Assembly: GCA_028279765.1 (NCBI GenBank)
Contig: JANQND010000017.1
Span: forward strand, 1-64,000
Source: Candidatus Nanoarchaeia archaeon
GTDB lineage: Archaea > Nanobdellota > Nanobdellia > Woesearchaeales > WJIZ01
Length of the DNA: 64,000 bases
Direction: 5' to 3'
The translations under genes were made by a program, and so were the position numbers. Under the pieces are notes generated by a model. That model was not told where the DNA came from. It searched no databases and saw only the letters and a list, made by a program, of their open reading frames with translations. Below are positions 49,737 to 58,875 of this stretch, one piece after another; positions within the stretch are counted from its first letter, which is position 1, and every line of letters starts with the position of its first letter.

Positions 49737-50408
49737 TTATTTATTTTTAATTTGTTTAACTATTTTCTTGAATTCATTAATATATTTTGGAACCAATGTC
49801 TTAACATCTTCAGTATATCGTTCTGAATTGTTTCTTAATTCAGCAATTATCTCATCAGGATAATAAATTTCAATTCCGGAAGTTTCACCATCTTTAAATT
49901 TTACAGGCCCATCAAAAACTCCTATAAATACTGTCGTTATTTGTGGAAATTCTGAGAAGGTACCATTCTTATACTTGTACTTTGCAATGAATCCATTAAG
50001 GGTTTCGATTTTTTTGAATATCCCAACTATTTTCAGATTTGTCTCAGATAGAGAAGTAACAAACTCAGAATCTGTTAGAGCAGCTGCCGGGAATCCTAGC
50101 TCCTCTGCTGCTTCCCTAAGAACGGTAAACTCAGAGGATTCAGTCCCCCTTATGTGGCCCCCTATTGTTTTATCGTAGAGAAGGGTGTTTTCTTTCTTTA
50201 ACTTACTTCTTTTTGCTAAGTATATTCCACCATTGGCATTCATTAAGAAAAGCCTAATGGTATGCACTTGCCTCGTAACTTTTCCTGTTTTCTTGTACTC
50301 TTTTCTAATTTCGTCGTAGAATTGAGACCTGCTCTGCATGCCTAGTAGTTTACCAGATAAGTCAAAGACCTGTACTTTCTCGCCAGTTATTTCATCTTCA
50401 TTTGTCAT
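49737..50408 (-). CDS. Nudix hydrolase
   Basis: This 223-residue protein carries the Nudix box GHIRGTESSEFTVLREAAEELGF, fitting Gx5Ex7REUxEExGU, which binds Mg and hydrolyses nucleoside diphosphate-linked compounds. The N-terminal part (VQVFDLSGKLLGMQSRSQFYDEI...TRQVHTIRLFLMNANGGIYLAKRS) resembles IPP isomerase-like Nudix proteins. The C-terminal 60 residues are charged and helical. It is convergent with dnaG, 2 nt apart. The substrate is unknown. Confidence 0.85.
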   Translation of the reverse strand: MTNEDEITGEKVQVFDLSGKLLGMQSRSQFYDEIRKEYKKTGKVTRQVHTIRLFLMNANGGIYLAKRSKLKKENTLLYDKTIGGHIRGTESSEFTVLREAAEELGFPAAALTDSEFVTSLSETNLKIVGIFKKIETLNGFIAKYKYKNGTFSEFPQITTVFIGVFDGPVKFKDGETSGIEIYYPDEIIAELRNNSERYTEDVKTLVPKYINEFKKIVKQIKNK

Positions 50409-50469
50409 AACACTCTCAGAAAACTAAAATCAATAAAAAACTTTCTCTACACAAGCCTAACTAAAGATA

Positions 50470-51771
50470 TTAGCACGCATTAACCTGACAATACACACTT
50501 TCTAACAAATCAACAGAGAGCGAACCGCCCTTTTTGTACTGGTTATTGATAATATACACTGGTACCGTGTTGATGCCAAAAGAAGATGCTGCTTTCAGAT
50601 CTGACTCTAACAATTTTTCTGCAGGACCCTGCATGCAGGAGGTGATTTGATCTTCGGTTATCGACTGCTCAGCTAAGCATTCCTGCGCGCTTTTTTGCAA
50701 TCTGCAGGTACTATATGATAGCAAGTTTGCCCGGGTGTTTTCCCGCACGCAAACCTGGCGAAGAATTTCCTCATCGGAGGCCTGCTTCGTCACGTACCTC
50801 AAACTGACATCCATCTGTTTTTTACTTGCTAGTGCATTAAGGTTTTCTACTGCTTTCTTTGAGGAAGGAAGGGAAGGGTCAAAATAGAGTTCAATCATGT
50901 TTGGTTTTCGGATATTGGAGAAGAAATAGGGTGATCCTGAGGCGATTTGCTTTACCACATACAGGTCTCCATTTGGGATAAGAATGGAATTGGTCTTTTC
51001 GAACCGGACAGTATTCTCTACTTCTTTTCCCACTATATACGCTGGAAGTACATCAATATCAAGACGCTCAATATACCCTTGAGCTTCAGCAGAGAAGCGA
51101 TCGATTAAGGAATATTTTGCGCCGGGATACAGCTGCTTTAGCGTATTCTGCATCCGTGATGTATCACAAAGAGGACAGTTTTCATCATCAATAATGATGA
51201 TGTCAACTACTGATGCTGCGGTAAAACTGCAGGAAGCTTCTTTTGATGCAGGGTTAAGACAGGTTCCCACGCTGCCTTCTCTTTGGCAATCCAGGTCTGT
51301 TTCGCAGACAGGAATAAATTCTTCCTGCTGGAGCTTATCTAATGGAGTTTGCTCTATTTGTGGCAGTGTCTGTGACGGCCAGAAGATAACAAGTAAGAGA
51401 ATTACTGCAATACCAAGCAATACATAGATTTTCTTTGATGAGAGAATATTGTTTCCGTACGTTTCCAGCCGAATCTTTTCCGTGTCAGCTTTGTCGTCTT
51501 CTTGGTCTTTGACTGATGCCGACACCTGCGGTGTAAACGATTGCTCTTGAGGTGCTGCTGTCTGAGGCGGTGGAGAGACCTGCTCAATAATGTCATGGGC
51601 TGAGAGCTTTTCTTTTGGCTGGTAGTCGTCTTCGCTTTCTTTTTCTTTAGCGAGCTTGTCTTCAACCCTTGTCTTTGCTACCTGGTATTCACTCTGAGTA
51701 ATTATTCCGGACTTAAAGCTGTCTTCTATGAAGGCTAATTCTTTAAGCAGTTTCTCTCGATCTTGGCTCAT
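50470..51771 (-). CDS. membrane-anchored double thioredoxin-fold protein
   Basis: This 433-residue protein has a cytosolic region with a SHOCT-like segment (GIITQSEYQVAKTRVEDKL, about 18-37) and a Pro/Gln-rich linker, one membrane helix (about 115-133), and an exported part with two thioredoxin-like domains. The first holds CPLC (about residue 200), the second ends in FGINTVPVYIINNQYKKGG, a DsbA-like cis-proline region, with extra cysteines but no clear CxxC. It is co-translated with the upstream PPIase gene (ATGA overlap), suggesting a disulphide role in folding exported proteins. Confidence 0.7.
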   Translation of the reverse strand: MSQDREKLLKELAFIEDSFKSGIITQSEYQVAKTRVEDKLAKEKESEDDYQPKEKLSAHDIIEQVSPPPQTAAPQEQSFTPQVSASVKDQEDDKADTEKIRLETYGNNILSSKKIYVLLGIAVILLLVIFWPSQTLPQIEQTPLDKLQQEEFIPVCETDLDCQREGSVGTCLNPASKEASCSFTAASVVDIIIIDDENCPLCDTSRMQNTLKQLYPGAKYSLIDRFSAEAQGYIERLDIDVLPAYIVGKEVENTVRFEKTNSILIPNGDLYVVKQIASGSPYFFSNIRKPNMIELYFDPSLPSSKKAVENLNALASKKQMDVSLRYVTKQASDEEILRQVCVRENTRANLLSYSTCRLQKSAQECLAEQSITEDQITSCMQGPAEKLLESDLKAASSFGINTVPVYIINNQYKKGGSLSVDLLESVYCQVNAC

Positions 51772-53222
51772 TTTGTAAGTTCGTCAAGTATGGCTCTTAT
51801 GTCACTCTCTTGTGCGTCTGCTCCTGAGCCTACATATTGGCAACCGAAAACATAGAACGGAACAGATCCATGGGGATTGTATTGCTTTAAGACGTTAAAT
51901 TCTTCTTTTGAGATCGTTGTTTCAACCGATGCTGTCACAAGATCATCTCCTGTATCAAGCTCCAGTTCCTTTACTATAACATCATATCCGGAAACTGCCT
52001 CATAGAACTGTGCTTGTGACTGACTGCACTTTTCGCAGTTTGATGAGACATACCTTCTGATGATGGGTTTTTCGTCCTGCATGCAGAGTGCATCTGAAGT
52101 CATAGTAAATTTTTCTGATTTGGCAGCTTGCTTTGCTTGCTGTTCAACTGGAGCAGATTCTTTTTGCATGCTGTCTTCTCCTGAGCTATGGTCTTCATCG
52201 TAGCCCATGTCATCATGATCCATCGTATCCAACTCTGCCTCATGCATATCAGGCTCGCTACTACTACTATCCATACCGTCTTGCTCTTCTCCTACGATCT
52301 GAATGTCTGCCTGCTCCCTGAGCTGTTTGACATAGACCTCAATAGCTATGGCCTGCTGATCACTGATAAGCGCTTCACGAATGTTTTGCTTGATTTCTGC
52401 ATACGCAATCGTATCAGGGAGTCGCTGAATGATATGAAATCCAAACTGAGTCTGCACCGGCTCTGAGATTTCATCTTCTTTCAATGAGAAGGCTACGTCT
52501 TCAAATTCTCCTACCATCTGGCCCCTGCCGAAAAATCCAAGATTTCCTGAGTTTGATGAGACTGAAGGATCAATGGAGTTCTGCAGTGCAAGTTGTTCAA
52601 AGTTTGCTCCTGCGTCAAGAAGCTCTTTTATCTCGTCTGCTTTCTCTGCTGTTTGTAATAGAATATGCCGGGCCCTTACCTGGCCTTGCGGAGCATTAAA
52701 TGCCTGCTCATTTTGATTGTAGTATGCAAGCATTTCTGATTCCTGCACTTCGATAGATGCTACTGCCTGCTCGAATAATTGATCGACCTGCAGGCTTTCA
52801 CCAAGCTGAGCTTTTACTTTTTCCAAAGTGAGATTTTGCTGTGCGATAAGCTCTAGCAACTGCTCTTCTGATTGAAACTGCACTTTTAATTGCTCATATT
52901 GTAGTTCGATTTCCTGAGGTGTAGGATTGATTCCCTGGCTTGCTGCTTGCTGCAGAAGAACTTTCTTAGTTATCAGTTGATCCAAGAAATCCTCTTTTGT
53001 AGTAAGGACTTTGTATTGGTCCGGGAGCCTTGCAAATTCGGTATCAAGCTCTGCCTGAGTGATCGCCTCTCCGTTTACATAGACTAGTTCAACAGACTCC
53101 TGGTGCTGTGGTGCTGGATTTTGCTGCGAAAAATAGTATCCCGCAGCTGCAACAACGATTACTGCAATAGCGATCGTAATGATTTGTGAATTATTCTTTG
53201 ATTTTTTTTTCTTTTTTGCCAA
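51768..53222 (-). CDS. exported PpiC-type PPIase fused to a thioredoxin-like domain
   Basis: This 484-residue protein has a basic N-terminus, a signal anchor (about 14-29), a SurA/PrsA-like N-terminal chaperone helix set (about 45-185), a parvulin rotamase domain (about 187-280: VRARHILLQ...NSGNLGFFGRGQMV...PVQTQFGFHIIQ), an acidic Asp/Met/Glu linker and a C-terminal thioredoxin-like domain with CEKC (about 397-400) and cis-proline GSVPFYVFG. It probably isomerises prolines and handles disulphides in secreted proteins. It is the first gene of a two-gene operon. Confidence 0.82.
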   Translation of the reverse strand: MAKKKKKSKNNSQIITIAIAVIVVAAAGYYFSQQNPAPQHQESVELVYVNGEAITQAELDTEFARLPDQYKVLTTKEDFLDQLITKKVLLQQAASQGINPTPQEIELQYEQLKVQFQSEEQLLELIAQQNLTLEKVKAQLGESLQVDQLFEQAVASIEVQESEMLAYYNQNEQAFNAPQGQVRARHILLQTAEKADEIKELLDAGANFEQLALQNSIDPSVSSNSGNLGFFGRGQMVGEFEDVAFSLKEDEISEPVQTQFGFHIIQRLPDTIAYAEIKQNIREALISDQQAIAIEVYVKQLREQADIQIVGEEQDGMDSSSSEPDMHEAELDTMDHDDMGYDEDHSSGEDSMQKESAPVEQQAKQAAKSEKFTMTSDALCMQDEKPIIRRYVSSNCEKCSQSQAQFYEAVSGYDVIVKELELDTGDDLVTASVETTISKEEFNVLKQYNPHGSVPFYVFGCQYVGSGADAQESDIRAILDELTK

Positions 53223-53413
53223 TTTTGAAACCTCCTCAGATTACTATAGTAGCAGGTAGTGATTGATAGTATACATTATTTTATAATCATCCCCTTTGCT
53301 CTTTGAAATAAACATCATTAATAAATGTTTCTATAGTGTACTACTCCAGAATGGTTTCTAATACTGGTTCTGCCATAACAACTTATTTATACCTCTCTTT
53401 GCCCTGTTTTTGC

Positions 53414-54727
53414 ATGTATGATATTATCATTGGCCGAAGTGAAGAAGACAAAAAGAGGCTTGGTTCTGAAGGAACAATTTTTGTTGGGAAGCATTATGTG
53501 AAGATGGGGCAGACAACGTCTCTTTCTAATCAAATCTATATGGATGTTTCTACAAGCCACGTGGTTTTTATTTGCGGAAAACGTGGCAGCGGAAAATCTT
53601 ACACTATGGGAGTCATAGCCGAAGGCATGAGTGATCTTCCGTCAGAGGTGAAGAATAATATTTCCGTGGTCATGCTGGATACGATGGGGATTTACTGGAC
53701 CATGAAGTATCCCAACAAAAAAGATGAGGGCCTGCTCAAGGAGTGGGACCTTGAGCCAAAGGGGCTGGATGTTCATATTTATACCCCAAAAGGGTATCAT
53801 CAAAAATACAAGGATGAAGGAATTCCTTCTGATTTTCCGTTTTCTATTAAGCCCAGCGAGCTCTCAGCCAGTGATTGGTGCATGAGTTTTGAGATTGCAT
53901 TGAATTCTGATATGGGCGTGATGATTGAGCGTGTTATTAATGATATGCAGGAGCAGAAATCAGATTATGCCATTAAAGAAATTATTGAGAAGATTTCCGC
54001 AGAAGAGGGTGATGCTGCAACGAAAGAGGCTATCAAGAATAGGTTTTTAGCTGCGCAGAAATGGGGGCTTTTTGATAAAGAAGGCACTCCGATCCATGAT
54101 ATTATTCAAGGAGGCCAGGTTTCGGTTCTTGACGTGAGCTGTTATGCAACGATTCCTGGCGCGAGCGGTATTCGCGCCCTGGTGATTGGCTTGGTGAGCC
54201 AGAAATTATTTTTGGATCGCATGGTGGCTCGTAAGAAAGAGGAGCATGATTCTATCAAAACAGGAACCAGCCTGCTTGGTGGTGAGGAAGAGAAGCAGGA
54301 AGATCCGTTAGTGTGGCTTGTTATTGATGAGGCTCACGAATTTTTGCCGAATAAGGGAGAGACAACCGCCACAAAGCCGTTGGTTACGATTCTGCGTGAA
54401 GGACGGCAGCCGGGTATTTCTTTGGTCCTAGCGACTCAGCAGCCTGGAAAAATCCATACGGATGTGATGACGCAGTCTGATATTGTGATTTCTCATCGCA
54501 TTACTGCGAATATGGATGTGCAGGCTTTAGGAATGCTGATGCAAAGTTATATGCGGGAGGGGCTGGATAAGCAACTGAATAATTTGCCCGGCTCTAAGGG
54601 AGCTGCGATTATTTTTGATGATAATAATGAAAAAATGTATCCCATGCGCATGCGGCCCCGGTTAACCTGGCATGGCGGCTCGAGCCCGGTTGCTTTGAAG
54701 GAGAAGAAAGAGATGTTTGATTTTTGA
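53414..54727 (+). CDS. HerA-like FtsK-fold ATPase
   Basis: This 437-residue protein belongs to the HerA/VirB4-like hexameric ATPases. It shows Walker A ICGKRGSGKSYTMG, Walker B LVWLVIDEAHEFLP, and the downstream arginine and QQP motifs (LREGRQPGISLVLATQQPGKI). Helicase HerA moves DNA during end resection with NurA; no nurA lies here, so the role may differ. The start MYDIIIGRSEED is chosen because a TTTATACC box (about 53385-53392) lies 25 nt before it. Confidence 0.85.
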   Translation: MYDIIIGRSEEDKKRLGSEGTIFVGKHYVKMGQTTSLSNQIYMDVSTSHVVFICGKRGSGKSYTMGVIAEGMSDLPSEVKNNISVVMLDTMGIYWTMKYPNKKDEGLLKEWDLEPKGLDVHIYTPKGYHQKYKDEGIPSDFPFSIKPSELSASDWCMSFEIALNSDMGVMIERVINDMQEQKSDYAIKEIIEKISAEEGDAATKEAIKNRFLAAQKWGLFDKEGTPIHDIIQGGQVSVLDVSCYATIPGASGIRALVIGLVSQKLFLDRMVARKKEEHDSIKTGTSLLGGEEEKQEDPLVWLVIDEAHEFLPNKGETTATKPLVTILREGRQPGISLVLATQQPGKIHTDVMTQSDIVISHRITANMDVQALGMLMQSYMREGLDKQLNNLPGSKGAAIIFDDNNEKMYPMRMRPRLTWHGGSSPVALKEKKEMFDF

Positions 54728-54783
54728 CTATTATTATAACGTTCTTCGCAATTTATTTATACCTCTAAAGCATTTCTCTTATC

Positions 54784-55086
54784 ATGGCCTTTTCAAAATC
54801 ATTTCCGCGGACCGTGAAGGGATCTACGTATCCGGTATGGGAAGAGGTTTTTCTGAGTGCTGATGAGGAACTCACTGAAGAGAAGAATGCCAGGGAAGAG
54901 AATAACCGGCTTATGAGTGAGTGCATAGAAGATGCAAAAAGAATCTCATCTGAGAAGCAATTAAAAGATTTTCAAAGTGATGTGGTTTCTCTTGCAATCG
55001 CGCTCTTTGAGAAGCGCGCAAGCCACACCGTCTATTGGAAAGAAAACAAGGCAAAAGAGAAGTTTGATCAGAAAACTATTTCTTAG
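54784..55086 (+). CDS. small conserved-type charged protein
   Basis: This 100-residue protein starts MAFSKSFPRTVKGSTYPVWEEV and continues as long charged helices with a Lys-rich C-terminus. A TTTATACC-like box at about 54755-54762 predicts a leaderless transcript at the ATG, which supports the gene. It follows the HerA-like gene by 56 nt and its last 11 nt overlap the convergent membrane protein gene. No function was recognised. Confidence 0.7.
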   Translation: MAFSKSFPRTVKGSTYPVWEEVFLSADEELTEEKNAREENNRLMSECIEDAKRISSEKQLKDFQSDVVSLAIALFEKRASHTVYWKENKAKEKFDQKTIS

Positions 55087-55303
55087 TTCTCCTGTTTCTC
55101 TCTTTCTTTACATCGAAATGTGCATCAATCGGGGCGAGTGTCATGGAGATAAGTGATGCAATAAACATAAGCACAAAGAGCAAAAAGAATGAGAATCCGA
55201 AGTTACTCGAGATAGGATAAACATAGATTGCTGAGATAATAATTCCCAGAATGCTTGCTAGCATGAATCCTGCTGATAGGGGAACTACACGATAAAACAT
55301 CAT
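55076..55303 (-). CDS. small two-helix membrane protein
   Basis: This 75-residue protein has two transmembrane helices (about 8-28 and 35-55), followed by SMTLAPIDAHFDVKKERNRRTKK, a basic cytosolic tail with a short APID motif. A Shine-Dalgarno-like AGGTGAT lies just upstream of the ATG. It sits 19 nt before the trpS stop side and shares its strand. Function unknown. Confidence 0.65.
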   Translation of the reverse strand: MMFYRVVPLSAGFMLASILGIIISAIYVYPISSNFGFSFFLLFVLMFIASLISMTLAPIDAHFDVKKERNRRTKK

Positions 55304-55322
55304 ATCACCTCTTTTGTAATTT

Positions 55323-56462
55323 TCAAGTTTTTTTAAATATAAATGTATCGATATTTCTTCTTGCTTTTTCTCTTTTTTTCTGATGCTCCTGTAATAAGCT
55401 TGTCAATTTCTCGATCAGTATCGCCTTGATTTCTCCGGAGAGCAGTTTTCCTGATTTGTAGTCCTGATAGATTTTTTCCAGCTTCTTATCATCTTCCTCG
55501 AAAAAGGTTAACCAGATATAGGAGGTATCCACTTGAGGATTACCGCCTTTTTTACGATGTTCTTCAACAGTGGATTGCCCTCCTGAAAAAGCGTACTTAT
55601 TGATTTTTTTCTTAATGGTTTTGGGATCATCAGTAGTATAGATAGTAGTATGGTCGAGTGATGAGGACATTTTGCCATCGCTTTGCATACCTGCAAGACC
55701 AGGAAGGAACCTGCACTGGATTGATGCCGGCTTGTGGTGGCCAATTTTCGGAATGACGTCCCTGCTTACCCGAAAATGCGGATCCTGATCAATTGCGTGC
55801 GGAATGAGGCAGGGGATCTTCTTTTTGTGAATCACGCAGGGAAGGAAAGAGGGTACTGCCTGCATGGCCGTATAAAAAATTGCACCAAGATTCTGGTCAT
55901 TGGTGAATCCAAATGCCGATTTTGCTGTAGAGAAGGTAATCTTTTTTGAGACTTTGAGTGCCTCTTTATACATGAGATCAGCATGCTTGGTATCTACCAG
56001 AAAGAACGTTTTCTTTGGATCGAACCCTAAGGCAATCACATCGAGCATATTTTCCTGTGTAAATTTTTCCGTATCCTCCAACGTGAGGTCTTCTTTGAAG
56101 AGAAATTTTTCTTCATCAGGAAACTGAAACCAAAGCTCTACATCAAAGACCTCCTGCAGCCATTTGGTGAGCATCCAGGGCACTAAATGGCCAATGTGAG
56201 TGTGGCCTGAAGGTGCTCTTCCTGTGTAGAGAAAAAACTTGTTTCCTTTTTCGTATTCGTCAAGAATGAATTTAAGGTCCCTGTGGGCAAAGAAGATGTT
56301 TCTTCTTAGGAGATGGTGGAGTGGCTTATTCTTTTTTTTTGCGTGCTTTTCCAACCGTTCAAGGAGCTTTTGATCTATTTTAGAAACTCCAAACTCCTTG
56401 ATAATTTTTTCATAATCAATATTACCCTGCACTTCCCAAGGAGTTACTTTAGATGCGCTCAT
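55323..56462 (-). CDS. trpS: tryptophanyl-tRNA synthetase
   Basis: This class I synthetase charges tRNA-Trp. The 379-residue length fits the archaeal/eukaryotic type. It has the HIGH-equivalent GHTHIGH (about 87-93), the SAFGF and GQDQDP-like (HAIDQDPHFRVSRD) tryptophan-pocket regions, and the KMSKS-equivalent KMSSS. The N-terminal MSASKVTPWEVQGNIDYEKIIKEFG is typical of archaeal and eukaryal TrpRS. The gene shares the strand with rpe and the exosome-associated gene upstream. Confidence 0.95.
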   Translation of the reverse strand: MSASKVTPWEVQGNIDYEKIIKEFGVSKIDQKLLERLEKHAKKKNKPLHHLLRRNIFFAHRDLKFILDEYEKGNKFFLYTGRAPSGHTHIGHLVPWMLTKWLQEVFDVELWFQFPDEEKFLFKEDLTLEDTEKFTQENMLDVIALGFDPKKTFFLVDTKHADLMYKEALKVSKKITFSTAKSAFGFTNDQNLGAIFYTAMQAVPSFLPCVIHKKKIPCLIPHAIDQDPHFRVSRDVIPKIGHHKPASIQCRFLPGLAGMQSDGKMSSSLDHTTIYTTDDPKTIKKKINKYAFSGGQSTVEEHRKKGGNPQVDTSYIWLTFFEEDDKKLEKIYQDYKSGKLLSGEIKAILIEKLTSLLQEHQKKREKARRNIDTFIFKKT

Positions 56463-56486
56463 AAGTAGACTATTTGACTGCGCTCT

Positions 56487-57137
56487 TTAAATGCTTTGCT
56501 CTGCTGAAGCACGCAATTCCCTGATTGCTGCTATTCTGTCTTCTTTGTCAAAAATAGCTGATGCCGCGACAATCACATTTGCTCCTGCCTGCACTGCTTC
56601 TTTGATCGTTTGCGGGTTGATGCCACCATCAATTTCGATGTCTAATTCAGGCTTGAGTTTTCTTAATTGTTTTATTTTTTCTAATACTTCAGGAATGAAT
56701 TTCTGTCCTGAGTAGCCTGGATTAACAGACATGATAAGAACCATATCCAGTTTTTCAAGGTATAAGAGAATAGTGTCCAAAGAAGTGTCGGGTTTTACGG
56801 TGAGTGCTGCCTTGCATCCTTTTGCTTTAATGTACTTGATGCACTCTAAAATATCGTCTTTGCATTCTGTATGGATGGTGATACTTTGTGCTCCGGCATC
56901 CAGATAATTATCGATGTATCCTTCTGTTAAGGGGTGGTCTACCATCAAATGGACATCTTTGGGAAGAGAAGTGTGGATGTTCTTGATTTCCTCAGGCTTG
57001 AAGGTTGTTGGAGGCACGAATTTTCCGTCCATAATATCTACATGAACTAAATCTGCGTGTGGTTCAATGAGTTCTACTTCTTTTTGCAGGTTATTTCGAT
57101 CTGCTGAAAGAATGGATGGTGCAATTTTGATTTTCAT
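56487..57137 (-). CDS. rpe: ribulose-phosphate 3-epimerase
   Basis: Rpe interconverts ribulose 5-phosphate and xylulose 5-phosphate. The 216-residue TIM barrel shows IAPSILSAD at the start, HVDIMDGKFVPPTTF, HLMVDHPL, MSVNPGYSGQKFIPE and EIDGGINPQTI with the catalytic and zinc-binding His/Asp residues. The ATG at MKIKIAPSIL is chosen; an upstream in-frame ATG would lie inside the preceding gene. Rpe is rare in minimal archaea and may supply pentose phosphates together with PurF. Confidence 0.95.
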   Translation of the reverse strand: MKIKIAPSILSADRNNLQKEVELIEPHADLVHVDIMDGKFVPPTTFKPEEIKNIHTSLPKDVHLMVDHPLTEGYIDNYLDAGAQSITIHTECKDDILECIKYIKAKGCKAALTVKPDTSLDTILLYLEKLDMVLIMSVNPGYSGQKFIPEVLEKIKQLRKLKPELDIEIDGGINPQTIKEAVQAGANVIVAASAIFDKEDRIAAIRELRASAEQSI

Positions 57138-57162
57138 AGGAATAATGGTTAGAGAGTGTTTT

Positions 57163-57618
57163 TTAAAGGTTACTGAACATCTCCTCAACTGCCTTCAATG
57201 AATTCTCTCTTGTTGCAGGATAGGCAGCAATAGTCATTTTGAGATGAAAGCAGTTTCCATCATCGGTGATGAAGTATTCGTTGTTGCTGAGGAGTTTTGG
57301 CTTGTCGAATCGAATAAAGAAGTGATGCTCTGCATCAAGGCGGGATTCTTTTTGTCTTAGCAGGAGTTCTTTTTGCTCATCGGTTAGGATTTGATTGAGA
57401 TGCCTGAGAGAGGCATTCAAATGTTTTGCTTTCTGCAGATGTACCTGAATAACGATAATCTTTTTTTCTTCAAAGCCTATCGCTGTTTTCTTGTTTATCG
57501 TAATTTTTTCTTCTTTGAGATCAAAAGGAAAGAACGTGAGGAGCTTTTCGAGTATTTGCTCTTCATTATCCTCTTCTTTGCAGTAGACTGTGAGCCAGAG
57601 ATGGTGTAAAAGCCTCAT
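57163..57618 (-). CDS. RNA-binding, exosome-associated-type protein (COG1325-like)
   Basis: This 151-residue protein matches the small archaeal family predicted to bind RNA and often linked to exosome genes: N-terminal HHLWLTVYCKEEDNEEQIL, a middle part with ALRHLNQIL-like helices, RLDAEHHFFIRFDKPKLL and the C-terminal HLKMTIAAYPATRENSLKAVEEMF. A short TRAM-like or double-wing fold is likely. It ends 25 nt before rpe. The family link is by pattern and is moderately sure. Confidence 0.7.
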   Translation of the reverse strand: MRLLHHLWLTVYCKEEDNEEQILEKLLTFFPFDLKEEKITINKKTAIGFEEKKIIVIQVHLQKAKHLNASLRHLNQILTDEQKELLLRQKESRLDAEHHFFIRFDKPKLLSNNEYFITDDGNCFHLKMTIAAYPATRENSLKAVEEMFSNL

Positions 57619-57679
57619 AAGGAGGGAATAGTTGGTTTGTTTTTAATGGTTTTTGATAGTGATTGTACTTTAGCTGTAA

Positions 57680-57876
57680 GCAACAACAACAATAATGGCA
57701 GGCATCCTTAAAAATCAGAAATTTTTGGGATCCTGGTAATCTCTTTGAAATTAGAAATTTCTAAGAGATGCAAAAAATCCTAGATTTTCTAGCATCTTTG
57801 ACTTCCATGGGAGCGGCTTTGCTCTGCGTAAAACCTCGAGCTTAAATATTAAGCTCGTCTGCGCCATTGTTGTTGC
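57680..57876. repeat. inverted-repeat element with hairpin array, copy 2
   Basis: GCAACAACAACAATAATGGC (57680-57699) is answered by GCCATTGTTGTTGC (57863-57876), the same end family as the element at 46892. Inside are a 13-bp hairpin with one mismatch (57739-57769, arms ATCTCTT-GAAATT), a hairpin CTAGA/TCTAG nested in GATG/CATC (57767-57796), AAAAAT/ATTTTT near 57709-57726, and a perfect 9-bp hairpin CGAGCTTAA/TTAAGCTCG (57837-57857). No ORF is present. It occupies most of the 336-nt gap before the presenilin-like gene, whose TATA box is at about 57926-57934. Confidence 0.65.
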
Positions 57877-57954
57877 ATAGGATTATTTATTTTCCCCTTA
57901 AATGGATTTATCATTTCCACAAGATATATAAAACTGCCACTGGCAAAGCAGTAT

Positions 57955-58866
57955 ATGAAGCATAATCTCAATATTACTGTTACTTTAGTAGGTATTTTTT
58001 TTCTCAGCCAGATTGTCGGATTGCTCATTGTTAATCAGTATATTGACCATGAGCAACTTATGCAGAGCGGCGAGCTTGGGTTTGCAAACCTTCCGTTTGA
58101 TGTGGAGAGGCCCCCTATTGAGCAGAGTACCTCAGTGTGGTATATCATGGGCGCGATCCTTATAGGAACAGTGCTGCTTCTCATCATTGTGAAATTCAAA
58201 AAGAAAAATTTATGGAGAGTGTGGTATTTTCTGAGTGTGCTCATTACTCTTACTATTGCTCTTGGTGCTTTTATGGATAGCATGTATGCCTTTATTGTCT
58301 CGATCATCGTCAGTTTCTTTAAAGCATTTCGACCTCACGTATGGATCCATAACACTTCGGAACTTTTCATTTATGGAGGGCTTGCTGCTATTTTTGTTCC
58401 GGTTATGAATGTATTTTCTGCTATGATGCTCTTACTACTAATCTCTCTGTATGACATCTATGCAGTATGGAAAAGCAAGCATATGGTCAAGCTTGCGGAG
58501 TTTACTGCTGAGTCGAATGTTTTTGCCGGACTATCCATTCCCTATGAGAAGTCAAGCGGAAAGATCGTGAAGAAGACTTCTAAGGGTTCATCTCTGAAAA
58601 AGTCAACATCTTCGGTCAAGAATGCAATTCTTGGCGGTGGAGATATAGGGTTCCCGCTACTTTTTGCCGGAGTAGTGATGAAGGAGCTGATGAAATCGTT
58701 TAGCGTTATTTCCAGTTTTTGCCTGACGCTTGTTATTGTTGTTGGTGCCAGTATTGCACTGCTTTATCTTCTAATGAAGGGAGAGAAGAATGCGTTTTAT
58801 CCGGCAATGCCTTATTTGAGTGTGGGCTGCTTTGTCGGCTGGGGAGTTGTCTTACTTGTCGTGTAG
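57955..58866 (+). CDS. presenilin-like GxGD intramembrane aspartyl protease
   Basis: This 303-residue protein has nine predicted membrane helices. The two catalytic aspartates are D167 in SLYDIYAVW and D230 in LGGGDIGFPLLF, matching the YD and GxGD motifs of presenilins and signal peptide peptidases. The PAL-like motif appears as AMPYLSVG near the end. A hydrophilic loop of about 40 residues lies between the two active-site helices. Such enzymes cut transmembrane helices, for example remnant signal peptides. A GATATATAAAAC box lies 25 nt upstream (leaderless). Confidence 0.9.
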   Translation: MKHNLNITVTLVGIFFLSQIVGLLIVNQYIDHEQLMQSGELGFANLPFDVERPPIEQSTSVWYIMGAILIGTVLLLIIVKFKKKNLWRVWYFLSVLITLTIALGAFMDSMYAFIVSIIVSFFKAFRPHVWIHNTSELFIYGGLAAIFVPVMNVFSAMMLLLLISLYDIYAVWKSKHMVKLAEFTAESNVFAGLSIPYEKSSGKIVKKTSKGSSLKKSTSSVKNAILGGGDIGFPLLFAGVVMKELMKSFSVISSFCLTLVIVVGASIALLYLLMKGEKNAFYPAMPYLSVGCFVGWGVVLLVV

Positions 58867-58875
58867 AAAGAGTTC

